Both the position numbers and the translations under genes were made by a program. Shown one piece after another: positions 6,177-13,506 of a stretch of 64,000 nt of DNA. The notes under the pieces are model-generated. The model did no database searches and was not told the DNA's origin. It saw only the letters and a program-made list of their open reading frames with translations. The stretch comes from Gammaproteobacteria bacterium. GTDB taxonomy: Bacteria > Pseudomonadota > Gammaproteobacteria > Steroidobacterales > GCA-2729495. Where the stretch lies: the NCBI GenBank assembly GCA_030583605.1, contig CP129466.1, positions 620,001-684,000 on the forward strand, in the 5' to 3' direction. Position 1 is the first letter of the stretch; each line of letters opens with the position of its first letter.

Positions 6177-6204
6177 AGTGTACCTACAGACTGCGATAGG
6201 TCAA
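6177..6204 (-). promoter_or_regulatory. Sigma70-type promoter of the BrnT/BrnA cassette
   Basis: Minus strand: -35 TTGACC (6199-6204), 16-bp spacer, -10 TACACT (6177-6182), then six bases to the brnT ATG (6168-6170). The spacing predicts transcription starting at or next to the start codon. Confidence 0.6.
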
Positions 6205-6211
6205 CCCTGAC

Positions 6212-6307
6212 TTCTAACGTTCGCGTTGAGCGGCGGCCGCAGCGCAAAGCGCCGAGGATTCCCGCAAGGGATGCTTGCGGGCCGGCCGTTCGAACGCGGG
6301 GTTAGCG
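6212..6307 (-). repeat. attC site (96 bp)
   Basis: Cores TTCTAAC (6212-6218) and GTTAGCG (6301-6307). The right core departs from GTTRRRY at the last two positions. Arms GCGTTGAGCGGC and GCCGTTCGAACGC pair. Confidence 0.8.
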
Positions 6308-6308
6308 G

Positions 6309-6668
6309 TCATGTTTGCACCCGGCTAGGTGCATCGCGCAAACGCATCTTCAAGATGGTGGCGAAAGTTTCAAGCAGTTTGGTGGTGGACATGGTCTTGA
6401 GGATCTGGAGCGCAAGACGCTTGCGAACTGTCTCGCCACACAGAGAGACGATGAGAGTAGCGAGTTTCTCTGCCTCGGCTCTGGTTAAGTGCACGGTCTG
6501 ATACTCAGAATTCTCGCGGGTCGCGGTAATTTCCGCAGTGACTCGGTGGTGCTGTGACCACGAGTCGTCAACGGGTGGGCTTGCGGTAATGGTCACCGAA
6601 ACCGGGTGGTAGCCACGATTCCGTAGACCCATGCCTTTGTTGAGCCATTGGTTCGAGATGAATCCCAC
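6309..6668 (-). CDS. Cassette protein of unknown function
   Basis: A 119-residue frame from a GTG (6666-6668) preceded by a good AAGGA ribosome binding site six bases upstream; an ATG 15 codons later is the alternative. The frame is also open backwards through the attC, but the binding site decides for GTG. The protein has a strand-rich centre (VSVTITASPP ... HRVTAEITATRE) and a long C-terminal helical part (EAEKLATLIVSLCGETVRKRLALQILKTM). No known motif is recognised. Confidence 0.6.
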   Translation of the reverse strand: MGFISNQWLNKGMGLRNRGYHPVSVTITASPPVDDSWSQHHRVTAEITATRENSEYQTVHLTRAEAEKLATLIVSLCGETVRKRLALQILKTMSTTKLLETFATILKMRLRDAPSRVQT

Positions 6669-6688
6669 GAAACATCCTTCCGAGTGAC

Positions 6689-6800
6689 CGCTAACGCTTG
6701 AGTTAAGCCGACTTGCGCAGCGGAGGCAACAACATGGCAAGCTTATCCTGCCATGTTGTTGGCGTAGCGAAGCAAATTCGGCTTGAACGAATTGTTAGGC
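6689..6800 (-). repeat. attC site (112 bp)
   Basis: Cores CGCTAAC (6689-6695) and GTTAGGC (6794-6800). The middle holds a long hairpin, CAACAACATGGCA (6727-6739) pairing with TGCCATGTTGTTG (6751-6763). Confidence 0.85.
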
Positions 6801-7283
6801 CGCGCCCGAGCCGACACTGAGTCGCTCGCTCTTGCGGCCCGCAAAGGAATCGAAGATCTGGCGGTGTGCGTGATACGACCACTGATCTTCCCGCTCATAG
6901 TAGCCCGCCACCCAAGCTTGCAGGTTCTCAAGCATGGCGTCCTGCGCCTGCTTTGAGGCGTACTTGTGTTGCTCCCACGGCCGATGGCGATTGTGCGCCA
7001 GACACGTGTCGAGCCCCGGGTTGAGGAATACAAGCTCAGTGCAGTGGATGGATGTAGCCTGCACGAGCTCACCGTAGCAGCCCTCAATGACCCAGCGGTC
7101 GTGTTGGGAAAGAAAGGCCTCAAGGGATGCGGCAATGGCATCTTGCGCCCGCTGGATGGCGACCTTGCCTGGCTCCCAGACGATGGTGTCGAGGTCAAGA
7201 TGGGCCAGGTTGTGCTCGTGTGCCAAGTGCTCGGCCAAAGTGCTTTTGCCGGAACCTGAGTTGCCGAAAACGAGAACTTTCAT
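6795..7283 (-). CDS. P-loop nucleotide kinase-like protein (AAA_17/adenylate-kinase-like)
   Basis: A 162-residue protein opening with a Walker A loop, VLVFGNSGSGKSTLAEHLA (residues 3-21), followed by HLDLDTIVWEPG and WVIEGCYGEL (Walker B-like region, about 65-75), then a LID-like NRHRPWEQHKYAS. The order matches small kinase-like proteins related to adenylate and shikimate kinases often found in cassettes. The substrate is unknown. The start lies five bases from the next attC core; no ribosome binding site is seen. Confidence 0.85.
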   Translation of the reverse strand: MKVLVFGNSGSGKSTLAEHLAHEHNLAHLDLDTIVWEPGKVAIQRAQDAIAASLEAFLSQHDRWVIEGCYGELVQATSIHCTELVFLNPGLDTCLAHNRHRPWEQHKYASKQAQDAMLENLQAWVAGYYEREDQWSYHAHRQIFDSFAGRKSERLSVGSGAA

Positions 7284-7287
7284 AGTG

Positions 7288-7351
7288 GCCTAACGCTCCG
7301 GTTCAGCGGCGGGCCGCGCAGCGGACCGTCCGCTGGAACCGGTAGTTAGGC
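7288..7351 (-). repeat. attC site (64 bp)
   Basis: Cores GCCTAAC (7288-7294) and GTTAGGC (7345-7351) with arms CCGGTTCAGCGG and CCGCTGGAACCGG pairing almost fully. It belongs to the broken GNAT cassette. Confidence 0.9.
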
Positions 7352-7549
7352 CCTCCATTCCCATACCTCACCGGCGTCCGCATCCTGTGCTGTTCCAATC
7401 TTAGAGAAGCCGAGACGACGAAGGATTCTGGTTGACGCATTCTCTTCTTTAAGCGTGAATGCCATAAGTCCGATGTCGGGCAAGTGCGAACGCGCTATTG
7501 CCACAAGCGATGCAGCCGTGCGCGATGCGTACCCATGCCCTTGCTCATT
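7346..7549 (-). pseudogene. C-terminal fragment of a GNAT acetyltransferase, cut by an IS
   Basis: 68 codons remain, beginning in acetyl-CoA-binding motif A (NEQGHGYASRTAASLV) and continuing through KEENASTRILRRLGF (motif B) to a stop in the attC core. The first half of the gene is not present on the other side of the IS, where a different cassette gene begins, so the loss is a deletion and not a simple insertion. No start codon or promoter remains unless the IS supplies one. Confidence 0.85.
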
Positions 7550-7554
7550 GGGTT

Positions 7555-8415
7555 CTACCCCATTTCCGCGGACAGTTGAGTTAAGGCTGTAAACTTCCGA
7601 TCTTGCCGTGCCACTCTACGACGCATTCGTGGATTGTGGAACCGTTCCAGATAGTCGAACAGGTCCGCCCGCGCTTCGTCGCGAGTCCGATACTTTCGAT
7701 GGTTCACGCGTTCGCGTTTGAGCATTCCAAAGAACCCCTCGCAGGCCGCGTTGTCGGCGCAGTGACCGACGGCGCTCATGCTGCACACCAGGGCATTGCC
7801 CCCGAGGAACTTCTGGTAGGTGCCGCTGATGAACTGCCCGCCGCGATCCGAGTGCAGGATGGTCTCCGAGCCGCCCGCCCTTTGCCATACGGCCATTTGC
7901 ACGGCACGCACGACCATGTGGCGATCCTGGCGATGATGCATGGACCAGCCGACTACCAAGTTGCTGAACAGATCCAGCACGACGCACAGATGCAGCTTGC
8001 CTTCGAGCGTCGGGATCTCGGTGATATCGGTGACCCACTTGGTCTCCGGTTCGTTGGCCGTGAAGTCGCGCTCGAGCAGATTCTCGACGCCCACGGGGCG
8101 AGCACCAGGCTTGCCACCGAACCGACGCTTGCGCCGCCGCGGCCAGCCCTGCAATCCGGCTTTGGCCATCAGGCGGGCCACGCGGTTCAGACTGACCATC
8201 TCGCCTTCGTCAGTGAGATCCTCGTGCATGCGTGGCGCTCCGATCACGCCCAGGCTGTCCTCGTGGATCTCCTGGATACGCTCCAACAGACGCGCATTGG
8301 CGCGTGCCCGCGGCCCCGGCGTACGGCACGCAAAGGCGTAGAAGCCGCTCCGGGAGACTCGCAGGCAGCGACACATCAACCCGACCGGGTACTCACTGCG
8401 GCAGTGTGCAATCAC
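7555..8415 (-). CDS. IS3-family transposase OrfB (DDE integrase core)
   Basis: A 286-residue rve-type catalytic domain with the triad in [18 protein letters not shown] and [12 protein letters not shown]. The N-terminal HTH_21 block ([26 protein letters not shown]) is present. The stop codon is inside the left inverted repeat. Independent initiation would be at a GTG overlapping the orfA stop, but the open frame continues upstream and the product is normally an OrfAB fusion from -1 frameshifting, for which the T-rich/A-rich run near 8458-8470 is a candidate slip site. Confidence 0.92.
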   Translation of the reverse strand: MIAHCRSEYPVGLMCRCLRVSRSGFYAFACRTPGPRARANARLLERIQEIHEDSLGVIGAPRMHEDLTDEGEMVSLNRVARLMAKAGLQGWPRRRKRRFGGKPGARPVGVENLLERDFTANEPETKWVTDITEIPTLEGKLHLCVVLDLFSNLVVGWSMHHRQDRHMVVRAVQMAVWQRAGGSETILHSDRGGQFISGTYQKFLGGNALVCSMSAVGHCADNAACEGFFGMLKRERVNHRKYRTRDEARADLFDYLERFHNPRMRRRVARQDRKFTALTQLSAEMG

Positions 8416-8717
8416 CGCGTACCGCTCGGTGACTGCTTCGCGAAGTACGCTGCCGCGTCTTTTAAAAAATCCCGTTCCTTGGTGACCTTCGACAACTCGC
8501 GCTTCAAGCGCGCCATCTCTTCGTCGCGAGCCGTCCCGCCGCCTGGAAAAGCCTTACCCGTACCGGCATCGGCCTCACGGACCCAGCGGGTCAGCATGTT
8601 CGGGTTGACGCCGACCTCCAAGGCAATCTTCCGGCAGCTCGACTGGGATCGCCGAACCAGCTCGACGAGTTCCCGCTTGTACTCAGGGCTGTAGTGCTTG
8701 CGCTTCGACATGGACAC
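8412..8717 (-). CDS. IS3-family transposase OrfA (HTH_Tnp_1)
   Basis: A 101-residue protein with [20 protein letters not shown] and a helix-turn-helix ([20 protein letters not shown], about residues 27-46), then a leucine-zipper-like coil ([25 protein letters not shown]) used for multimerisation. Binds the terminal repeats. Complete and in the usual overlap with OrfB. Confidence 0.92.
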   Translation of the reverse strand: MSMSKRKHYSPEYKRELVELVRRSQSSCRKIALEVGVNPNMLTRWVREADAGTGKAFPGGGTARDEEMARLKRELSKVTKERDFLKDAAAYFAKQSPSGTR

Positions 8718-8797
8718 TCCTTTGGCTCAGTATGAGCCTTAGTGAAAGTGTCCGCAGAATCAGGGTAGAACCCGCGTGCTGTGCCATGGGGGAGGCT

Positions 8798-9097
8798 TTA
8801 CAGGCAGTCTCCGAAGCTGCACGCAGTGAGCAGCCCTGTGAAGAACACCGCGACGCATAGCCCGCTGAAGAATAAGACTGTGCCGACAATACGTGTGACA
8901 ACACTCCTGAATGGGTAGCTGGAAATTGCCGCTGTGCCGAGGAGCACCCCGGCAATAAGGGCTGGAGTTGTCCAAGGCCAGCTCGAAGCAATAGTGCCTG
9001 ACCAGTAGGCAGAGGCAGTGGAAAGCCAAACAATGGCGAGCGCAAAAAGCGTTACGACAAGAACGCCAAGTGCTGCTCTGATGTTGACGATTGCCAT
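8798..9097 (-). CDS. Small membrane protein (cassette gene that has lost its attC)
   Basis: A 99-residue protein with three predicted membrane helices (about residues 9-27, 42-60 and 72-92) and two cysteines at the end (TACSFGDC). The ATG is five bases from the neighbouring attC core, as expected for a cassette gene. Downstream, only 24 bp separate the stop from the IS end, and no attC is found, so its recombination site was deleted. Function unknown. Confidence 0.7.
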   Translation of the reverse strand: MAIVNIRAALGVLVVTLFALAIVWLSTASAYWSGTIASSWPWTTPALIAGVLLGTAAISSYPFRSVVTRIVGTVLFFSGLCVAVFFTGLLTACSFGDCL

Positions 9098-9101
9098 AAG
9101 C

Positions 9102-9182
9102 GCCTAACGATCCCGATAACCGGCCCGACACGGGCGGGCGAAGCCCGCTTGTGGAGGGTCCGTGTTCATCGGGCGGTTAGGA
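9102..9182 (-). repeat. attC site (81 bp) of the attI-proximal cassette
   Basis: Cores GCCTAAC (9102-9108) and GTTAGGA (9176-9182) with pairing arms CCCGATAACCGG and CATCGGGCGG. The right core holds the stop codon of the adjacent gene. Confidence 0.88.
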
Positions 9183-9758
9183 GTCTGATCTCCGTTCAAC
9201 GAGTAAACCACTCTTGCTACCTGGCACCGCCGGAAATTGAGGCACGATATCGTCTGGCGTGAATGGTTTACCATCCGCGCCAAGGCCCCTTAGATAGTAA
9301 TGATCTTCGCCAACGCGCTGATAGAAAAAGTATCTTGGCTGAGCTCCAAGGTCTAGAGCACTTGGATCAAATACTGATACGAACCCCTCCTTCGGTAGCG
9401 AGTCTTGGAGCACCTTGAGCGATTCGGGGTATTTTCCGTTCTGAGTCTTGTAGAACTCGATCGATGGGACGAGCGAATTGATGGTGCCCTGAGCGAGCTG
9501 TACGCGCAGCTCGTCGTAAACCCCGCCACGCTGCGCGAACCCGAAATAGAACAATGCTCCATAGAGGACCAGCGTGAATGCGATTCCCCCTGCGCCAATT
9601 GCCGCGAGACGTTTCCCTCCCAGTTTCTTGGTGACCAAGCCCCAGACAATTGCAGCAATTCCGAACAGCACACCAATCAGAGGAATGAACGACATTCCTC
9701 CGATCACATACGCGGCCGTGCCGAGCCTCGGTGTATCGTTGCTGTCCGTAGTGGCCAT
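9177..9758 (-). CDS. Membrane protein with GspG-like C-terminal domain (first cassette)
   Basis: A 193-residue protein from ATG 9756-9758. Two hydrophobic segments (about residues 15-40 and 50-72) with a DUF4190-like look are followed by a periplasmic domain: LAQGTINSLVPSIEFYKTQNGKYPESLKVLQ and a C-terminal YYLRGLGADGKPFTPDDI. The latter is like the C-terminal region of type II secretion pseudopilin GspG, whose calcium-binding loop has similar Asp/Gly spacing. No prepilin cleavage motif is seen, so it is not itself a pseudopilin. As the cassette nearest attI it should be the most recent insertion and the best expressed. The open frame continues upstream through attI, but the ATG after the core is the natural start. 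Confidence 0.7.
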   Translation of the reverse strand: MATTDSNDTPRLGTAAYVIGGMSFIPLIGVLFGIAAIVWGLVTKKLGGKRLAAIGAGGIAFTLVLYGALFYFGFAQRGGVYDELRVQLAQGTINSLVPSIEFYKTQNGKYPESLKVLQDSLPKEGFVSVFDPSALDLGAQPRYFFYQRVGEDHYYLRGLGADGKPFTPDDIVPQFPAVPGSKSGLLVERRSDS

Positions 9759-9769
9759 GCGCTTCAGAC

Positions 9770-9835
9770 TCCTAACTATAAGTAGACAGCATAAATGCGG
9801 CATTACATTGCCGCACAAGTGCGGTATAAAAACCG
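9770..9835 (-). other. attI recombination site region
   Basis: The simple core TCCTAAC (9770-9776; GTTAGGA on the minus strand) marks the junction of the first cassette with the integrase side. Next to it lie two inverted repeats, TGCGGCA/TGCCGCA (9796-9815) and GCGGT/ACCGC (9821-9837), that may be integrase binding sites. The right limit is a guess. Confidence 0.7.
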
Positions 9836-9858
9836 CCGAGTATCCCAAGCATTTGAAA

Positions 9859-9889
9859 ATACTAGACCACGAGAGCACCTCGCGGTCAA
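9859..9889 (-). promoter_or_regulatory. Candidate cassette promoter Pc
   Basis: Minus strand TTGACC (9884-9889) and TAGTAT (9859-9864) with a 19-bp spacer, pointing into the cassette array from beside the integrase start. The spacer is longer than ideal; a TATAGT (9775-9780) closer to attI is an alternative -10. Confidence 0.35.
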
Positions 9890-9911
9890 TGAACGTGGCA
9901 GGGAACGCCGC

Positions 9912-10931
9912 ATGCAGCCGAAGCCCCGGCTCCTGGATCAGGTGCGCGACCGCCTCCGGGTCTTGCACTACAGCTACCGCACCGAGCAGGCCTATCTTGC
10001 GTGGATTCGCCGCTTCATCTTGTTCAATGACCGGCGGCATCCGGAGTCGATGGGTGCGCCGGAGATCGAGGCCTTCCTGAGTTACTTGGCGACACAGCGT
10101 GACGTGGCCGCGGCCACCCAGAATCAGGCACTGAGCGCCTTGCTGTTTTTGTACAAACAGGTGCTGAATGTCGAGTTGCCATGGCTCGATAACGTCACCC
10201 GCGCCACTCGCCCGAAGCGTCTGCCCGTGGTACTGACGCCCGAAGAGGTGCGCGGGGTGCTGGTCAACCTCCACGGGGTGTACTGGCTCATCGGCCAGTT
10301 GCTATATGGCTCGGGGCTGCGTCTCATGGAGGCCCTGCGCCTGCGAGTCAAGGATATCGACTTCGACTACCGGCAGATCCTGGTGCGCGACGGTAAGGGT
10401 TCCAAGGATCGCGTGACGGTCCTGGCCGGGGCAGTGATCGCACCGCTGCGCTCACATCTTGAACAGGTCCATGCGCGGCACCTGCAGGCGGTGGATCGCG
10501 GTGTCGCAGGCGTCGAGTTGCCCCATGCGCTGGAACGCAAGTATCCGCGGGCTCATCTGGAGTGGGGTTGGCAGTATGTATTTCCGGCGGCAAGGCCTTC
10601 ATGCGACCGCAGGTCCGGCGTGATCAGGCGCCATCATCTCTATGAAGATGGCGTTCAGCGCATGGTGCGCGGTGCGGTTCGGGCTGCGGGAATTCTCAAG
10701 CCCGCCTCCTCACACACATTCCGCCATTCCTTTGCAACGCACCTGCTTGAGCAGGGCTATGACATTCGCACCGTGCAGGAATTGCTTGGCCACAAGGATG
10801 TCGCAACGACGCAGATCTATACGCATGTGATGCAAAAGGGCGCCGGAGCCGTGCGCAGCCCGCTGGATGCGCCGGCGCTCAGTGCGGCGCGGCCGGCTTT
10901 GCCGTCAGATCATAATCATCCGCAGCGGTGA
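9912..10931 (+). CDS. intI: Integron integrase (tyrosine recombinase)
   Basis: A 339-residue tyrosine recombinase starting [10 protein letters not shown], the usual length and N terminus for IntI. The SAM-like N domain (about residues 5-90) is followed by the catalytic domain with Arg137 (GSGLRLME), Lys161/165, His268-Arg271 ([11 protein letters not shown]), His294 (LLGHKD) and nucleophile Tyr303 (QIYTHV). Residues about 201-226 carry the IntI-specific insertion ([23 protein letters not shown]) that separates integron integrases from XerC/D. It is divergent from the cassettes, the canonical arrangement. An ATG at 9795 extends the frame but runs into attI. No LexA box was found upstream. Confidence 0.96.
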   Translation: MQPKPRLLDQVRDRLRVLHYSYRTEQAYLAWIRRFILFNDRRHPESMGAPEIEAFLSYLATQRDVAAATQNQALSALLFLYKQVLNVELPWLDNVTRATRPKRLPVVLTPEEVRGVLVNLHGVYWLIGQLLYGSGLRLMEALRLRVKDIDFDYRQILVRDGKGSKDRVTVLAGAVIAPLRSHLEQVHARHLQAVDRGVAGVELPHALERKYPRAHLEWGWQYVFPAARPSCDRRSGVIRRHHLYEDGVQRMVRGAVRAAGILKPASSHTFRHSFATHLLEQGYDIRTVQELLGHKDVATTQIYTHVMQKGAGAVRSPLDAPALSAARPALPSDHNHPQR

Positions 10932-11011
10932 CCACGATTTCCCGGAATCGAGTCGCCGTGGATGGCCATTCCCGTCGCGCCGCTGATCACGGTGTTCGGC
11001 GTGAGGAGGCC

Positions 11012-11659
11012 TCAGCCGTGCCGCCGGCGCGCCGTGGCGAGGCTGGCGACGAACCCAGTCAGGAGCAGCCAGGCGGTCGCCGGCAAGGGCACCGGATCGA
11101 TGCGGCCCATGGCGTCGAAGATGTCCTCGCCCTGGCTGTCTTCCTCCAGGATGAAAAACAACGCCAGGTAGAGATCAGCCGGATCGAACGGGTAATCCGC
11201 GGCGCTGCCGCCGCTGAAGGCTGCCGGATCGAGCACATAGCTGATCCCGGCCTCAAGGCGTCCACCGCCGGCGGTGGCGACATCGCCTTCGATGTCGATC
11301 AGGTCTATGAAGTGCCCGGGTGCGAAGGCGCCGCTGCTCCCCAGCAGGCTGTTCAGCCGCGCCGCAGTCGCCGCGTCCACCGGCTCGTTATCGGTGAACT
11401 CCATGCCGCCGGCAGCGATGCAGCAGGTGAAGTTCGTGAGCAGCGTGCCGTCGCTCACGTTGCCGCTGAAAGTCACATCGTCAATGGTTCCCGTGAATGC
11501 CGTGCCGAGGTTGGTGCCGGAGTAGACGGCACCCCCTGCGTCGAGATCCACGAAGTCGAGTTGGCCCGCGAAATCGATCGGAGCCGGGTGGGCGAGCCCA
11601 GGTGCCAGCAGTGCCGCGAAGCCGAGGAGTGAAACCGGTCGCCAGGAGCAGGTTTTCAT
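11012..11659 (-). CDS. PEP-CTERM-type (VPLPA) secreted protein
   Basis: A 215-residue protein with an N-terminal signal peptide (SLLGFAALLAPGLAHPA) and a C-terminal sorting tag: VPLPATAWLLLTGFVASLATARRR, that is a VPLPA motif, one membrane helix and a basic tail. Such tags are cut by exosortase/VPLPA-CTERM sortases on the way to the cell surface or EPS. The middle part is rich in Gly, Asp and Thr and lacks a known domain. No exosortase is in the window. It shares an upstream motif with the gene at 16430. Confidence 0.85.
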   Translation of the reverse strand: MKTCSWRPVSLLGFAALLAPGLAHPAPIDFAGQLDFVDLDAGGAVYSGTNLGTAFTGTIDDVTFSGNVSDGTLLTNFTCCIAAGGMEFTDNEPVDAATAARLNSLLGSSGAFAPGHFIDLIDIEGDVATAGGGRLEAGISYVLDPAAFSGGSAADYPFDPADLYLALFFILEEDSQGEDIFDAMGRIDPVPLPATAWLLLTGFVASLATARRRHG

Positions 11660-11738
11660 GTGGGCCTCGTTGTAGTTTTCGGTGAGCCCAAGCCGAGTCT
11701 ACGCGCATTACTGGTCCCGGTCGATGACGTCATCCCGG

Positions 11739-11764
11739 GCCATACAGCCAATAAGAAGGTTCTT
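11739..11764 (-). promoter_or_regulatory. Motif shared by the upstream regions of the two PEP-CTERM genes
   Basis: Minus strand: AAGAACCTT (11756-11764), TTGGCT (11746-11751) and ATGGC (11739-11743), 80-105 nt before the start of the gene at 11659. The same three blocks with almost the same spacing occur at 16320-16346 before the other PEP-CTERM gene. Probably a regulator or alternative sigma factor site; the rest of the 11660-11888 gap shows nothing else. Confidence 0.45.
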
Positions 11765-11888
11765 TGCTAAGCTGCGGGGGCGCTTGCGAAGTCGTCGCAC
11801 TGATCCCGCGCACAGGGCCTGCTGACGGAGCGGCCTGTGTGCTCATCCGGCAGATGCGAGCGATGGGGTGGCCCGGCGTCCGCCACAT

Positions 11889-12461
11889 TCAGTCCGCGGC
11901 ATGCAGTTGCATCACGATGATGCGGTTGCCGTCGTAGTCGGTGATCGGAAACTCCCGGCGTGCCGGATTGCTGAGTTCCAGGATGTTCCCGACCTCGAGC
12001 TTCGGATCAGCCGCGAGCGCCTGCGCGTGCACGGCCTCGATGCGCTTCTGCACTTCGACGATCAGCACGCTCGCGTAGGGCTTTCCCCGTGGCGGCAACG
12101 GCACACCTTTGACTTCCGTCATGCCGATGGCGCCGAAGCGACCGTCCGGGGTCCCGAGGAACGCAATGCGCACCTTGGCCTCGCGTGGAATTCCGAAGAA
12201 GTCGTACAGGAAGCTGTCGGGCTTCACGGGCATGTCGACATTGACCTTGAAGCCGAGGATGTCGCGATAAAGCGTGAGTTCCCGGCCCAGGTCGGTCACC
12301 ACGAAGTTGGAACGGTGGACGAAAGGATCGACGGCAGCGGGCTTCCCGGCCGTCTGCGGCCGGGTCGTTCCACCCGATGCTGGTGCGGGCGCGGGCTGCG
12401 CCACGGCGATGGCTGCTGCGACGCTTATTAGTGCCAGGAATCCGGGAACGAGCTTGTTCAT
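11889..12461 (-). CDS. Secreted VOC-family (glyoxalase-like) protein
   Basis: A 190-residue protein with a signal peptide (LALISVAAAIAVAQP) and Pro/Ala linker, then one VOC domain: FVVTDLGRELTLYRDILGFKV, a central GAIGMTEVKGVPLPP, and FPITDYDGNRIIVMQLH at the end. VOC proteins are metal-dependent isomerases, dioxygenases or binding proteins. It may follow the two metallo-beta-lactamase-fold genes in one transcript (gap 108 nt). Substrate unknown. Confidence 0.8.
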   Translation of the reverse strand: MNKLVPGFLALISVAAAIAVAQPAPAPASGGTTRPQTAGKPAAVDPFVHRSNFVVTDLGRELTLYRDILGFKVNVDMPVKPDSFLYDFFGIPREAKVRIAFLGTPDGRFGAIGMTEVKGVPLPPRGKPYASVLIVEVQKRIEAVHAQALAADPKLEVGNILELSNPARREFPITDYDGNRIIVMQLHAAD

Positions 12462-12569
12462 TTATTCACCTGTAGTTGTGAACGTCATCATCCAGGGGGT
12501 CACCAGGCCGGCCGGAGGTGGCCGCGAGAAGCAACCACGGTGGGGGAGAGCGCCGGGCCCGCTGCCGCG

Positions 12570-13502
12570 TCACGGCCGGCCGGCCCGCACGTAGGAGGCG
12601 ACGACGCGATACAGGATCGCCATCTCCGCGCGATCGTAGTTGGCGATCTTCGCTTCGAACGCGCTGCCGGCGATGGCGTCGGCTACCTGCTCTGTCGGGG
12701 TGCCTCTGGCCAGTTCCGCGCGCACGGCGCCGATCACCGTCTCCCAGAACTCGCGCTGCTCGGTGACGGCGCTGATCGGGCCGGTCGCAGGCTGGAGGAA
12801 TGGCCTGCTCCCGGCGCCGCGGCCGAGCGATATGTGGCCGCCGACGATCGTCGTCACGCCATGGTCCGCAGCGAGCTTCTCGACCGCGGCGAGGTAGCGG
12901 GGCAGGTTGTGCAGATAGGTATCCGGCAAGGTGGGGTTGTACGCCTTGTTCCAGCCGGAGGGCGGGTTGGCGATATCGACGATGAAGATCACGTTGGCCG
13001 GCCGCGCCAGCATCACCGACAGGCAATCGCTGTGACTCGGGCCGAACCAGAAGAGCTCGAGCGAGGCGTTGCCGGCGTCGATCCGGTAGCGATCCCGGAA
13101 GACGATGTCGGGCTCGACGAGGTCGGCGTGGGGCGTCTCGCGGATGTTCTCGCGGCAGTTCTCCTGCGCCACGAATCTCGCGCCGGCCTCCTTGAAGATC
13201 GTGCCGCCCACCGCGTGATCCCAGTGCGAGTGCGAGTAGGCAACGTACGTCACCGGTTTGTCCGTGACTTTGCGGATCTCCAGCTCGAGGGCGACCGCGG
13301 CCGCGGCGCTCAGCGGGTCGGTGACGATCACGCCGTTCTCCCCGACCACGAAGATGTTGCGATAGGGGCCGTAGCGGAAGGCGTAGAGCCCGTTGCCGAG
13401 CGAATCCGTCTGGTACTGCGGCATCATGCCCGCAGGCTGGCCACTTGCGGCCGTCACGGCGAGCAGGGCGGTGGCCGCCAGCAGGAGCGCGCTGGTCTTC
13501 AT
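12570..13502 (-). CDS. Periplasmic metallo-beta-lactamase-fold hydrolase
   Basis: A 310-residue protein with a signal peptide (LLLAATALLAVTAASG). The zinc ligands are all present: HSHWDH (His91, His93, Asp95, His96), GPSHSDC and VGGHISLG. The pattern resembles quinoprotein-relay SoxH/QpRE-type and B3-like metallo-hydrolases. The start MKTSALL lies four bases after the stop of the paralogue at 13507-14505, so the two are cotranscribed. Substrate unknown; resistance to beta-lactams should not be assumed. Confidence 0.85.
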   Translation of the reverse strand: MKTSALLLAATALLAVTAASGQPAGMMPQYQTDSLGNGLYAFRYGPYRNIFVVGENGVIVTDPLSAAAAVALELEIRKVTDKPVTYVAYSHSHWDHAVGGTIFKEAGARFVAQENCRENIRETPHADLVEPDIVFRDRYRIDAGNASLELFWFGPSHSDCLSVMLARPANVIFIVDIANPPSGWNKAYNPTLPDTYLHNLPRYLAAVEKLAADHGVTTIVGGHISLGRGAGSRPFLQPATGPISAVTEQREFWETVIGAVRAELARGTPTEQVADAIAGSAFEAKIANYDRAEMAILYRVVASYVRAGRP

Positions 13503-13506
13503 GACC

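Larger units (their letters stand above)
7550..8773 (-). mobile_element. IS3-family insertion sequence (about 1.22 kb)
   Basis: Terminal inverted repeats begin GGGTTCTACCC at 7550 and end with its complement at 8773; similarity between the ends continues inwards for about 40 bp with several mismatches. Inside are overlapping orfA and orfB typical of the family, transposed by a DDE transposase made by frameshifting. The flanking bases (CATT on the left, GCGT on the right) do not form a target duplication, which suggests deletion next to the element after insertion. Confidence 0.92.

Noticed and set aside
7603..8694. Plus-strand frame of 363 codons inside the IS
   Set aside because: Antisense shadow of the transposase genes.
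7546..8777. Target-site duplication of the IS
   Set aside because: Flanks of three to five bases on the two sides do not match in any register tried.
9776..9911. LexA (SOS) box for intI
   Set aside because: No CTGT-N8-ACAG pattern was found between attI and the intI start.
1..10000. CRISPR array, because of repeated 60-bp units
   Set aside because: The repeats are palindromic attC sites at gene borders with gene-sized spacing, not short repeats with short spacers.
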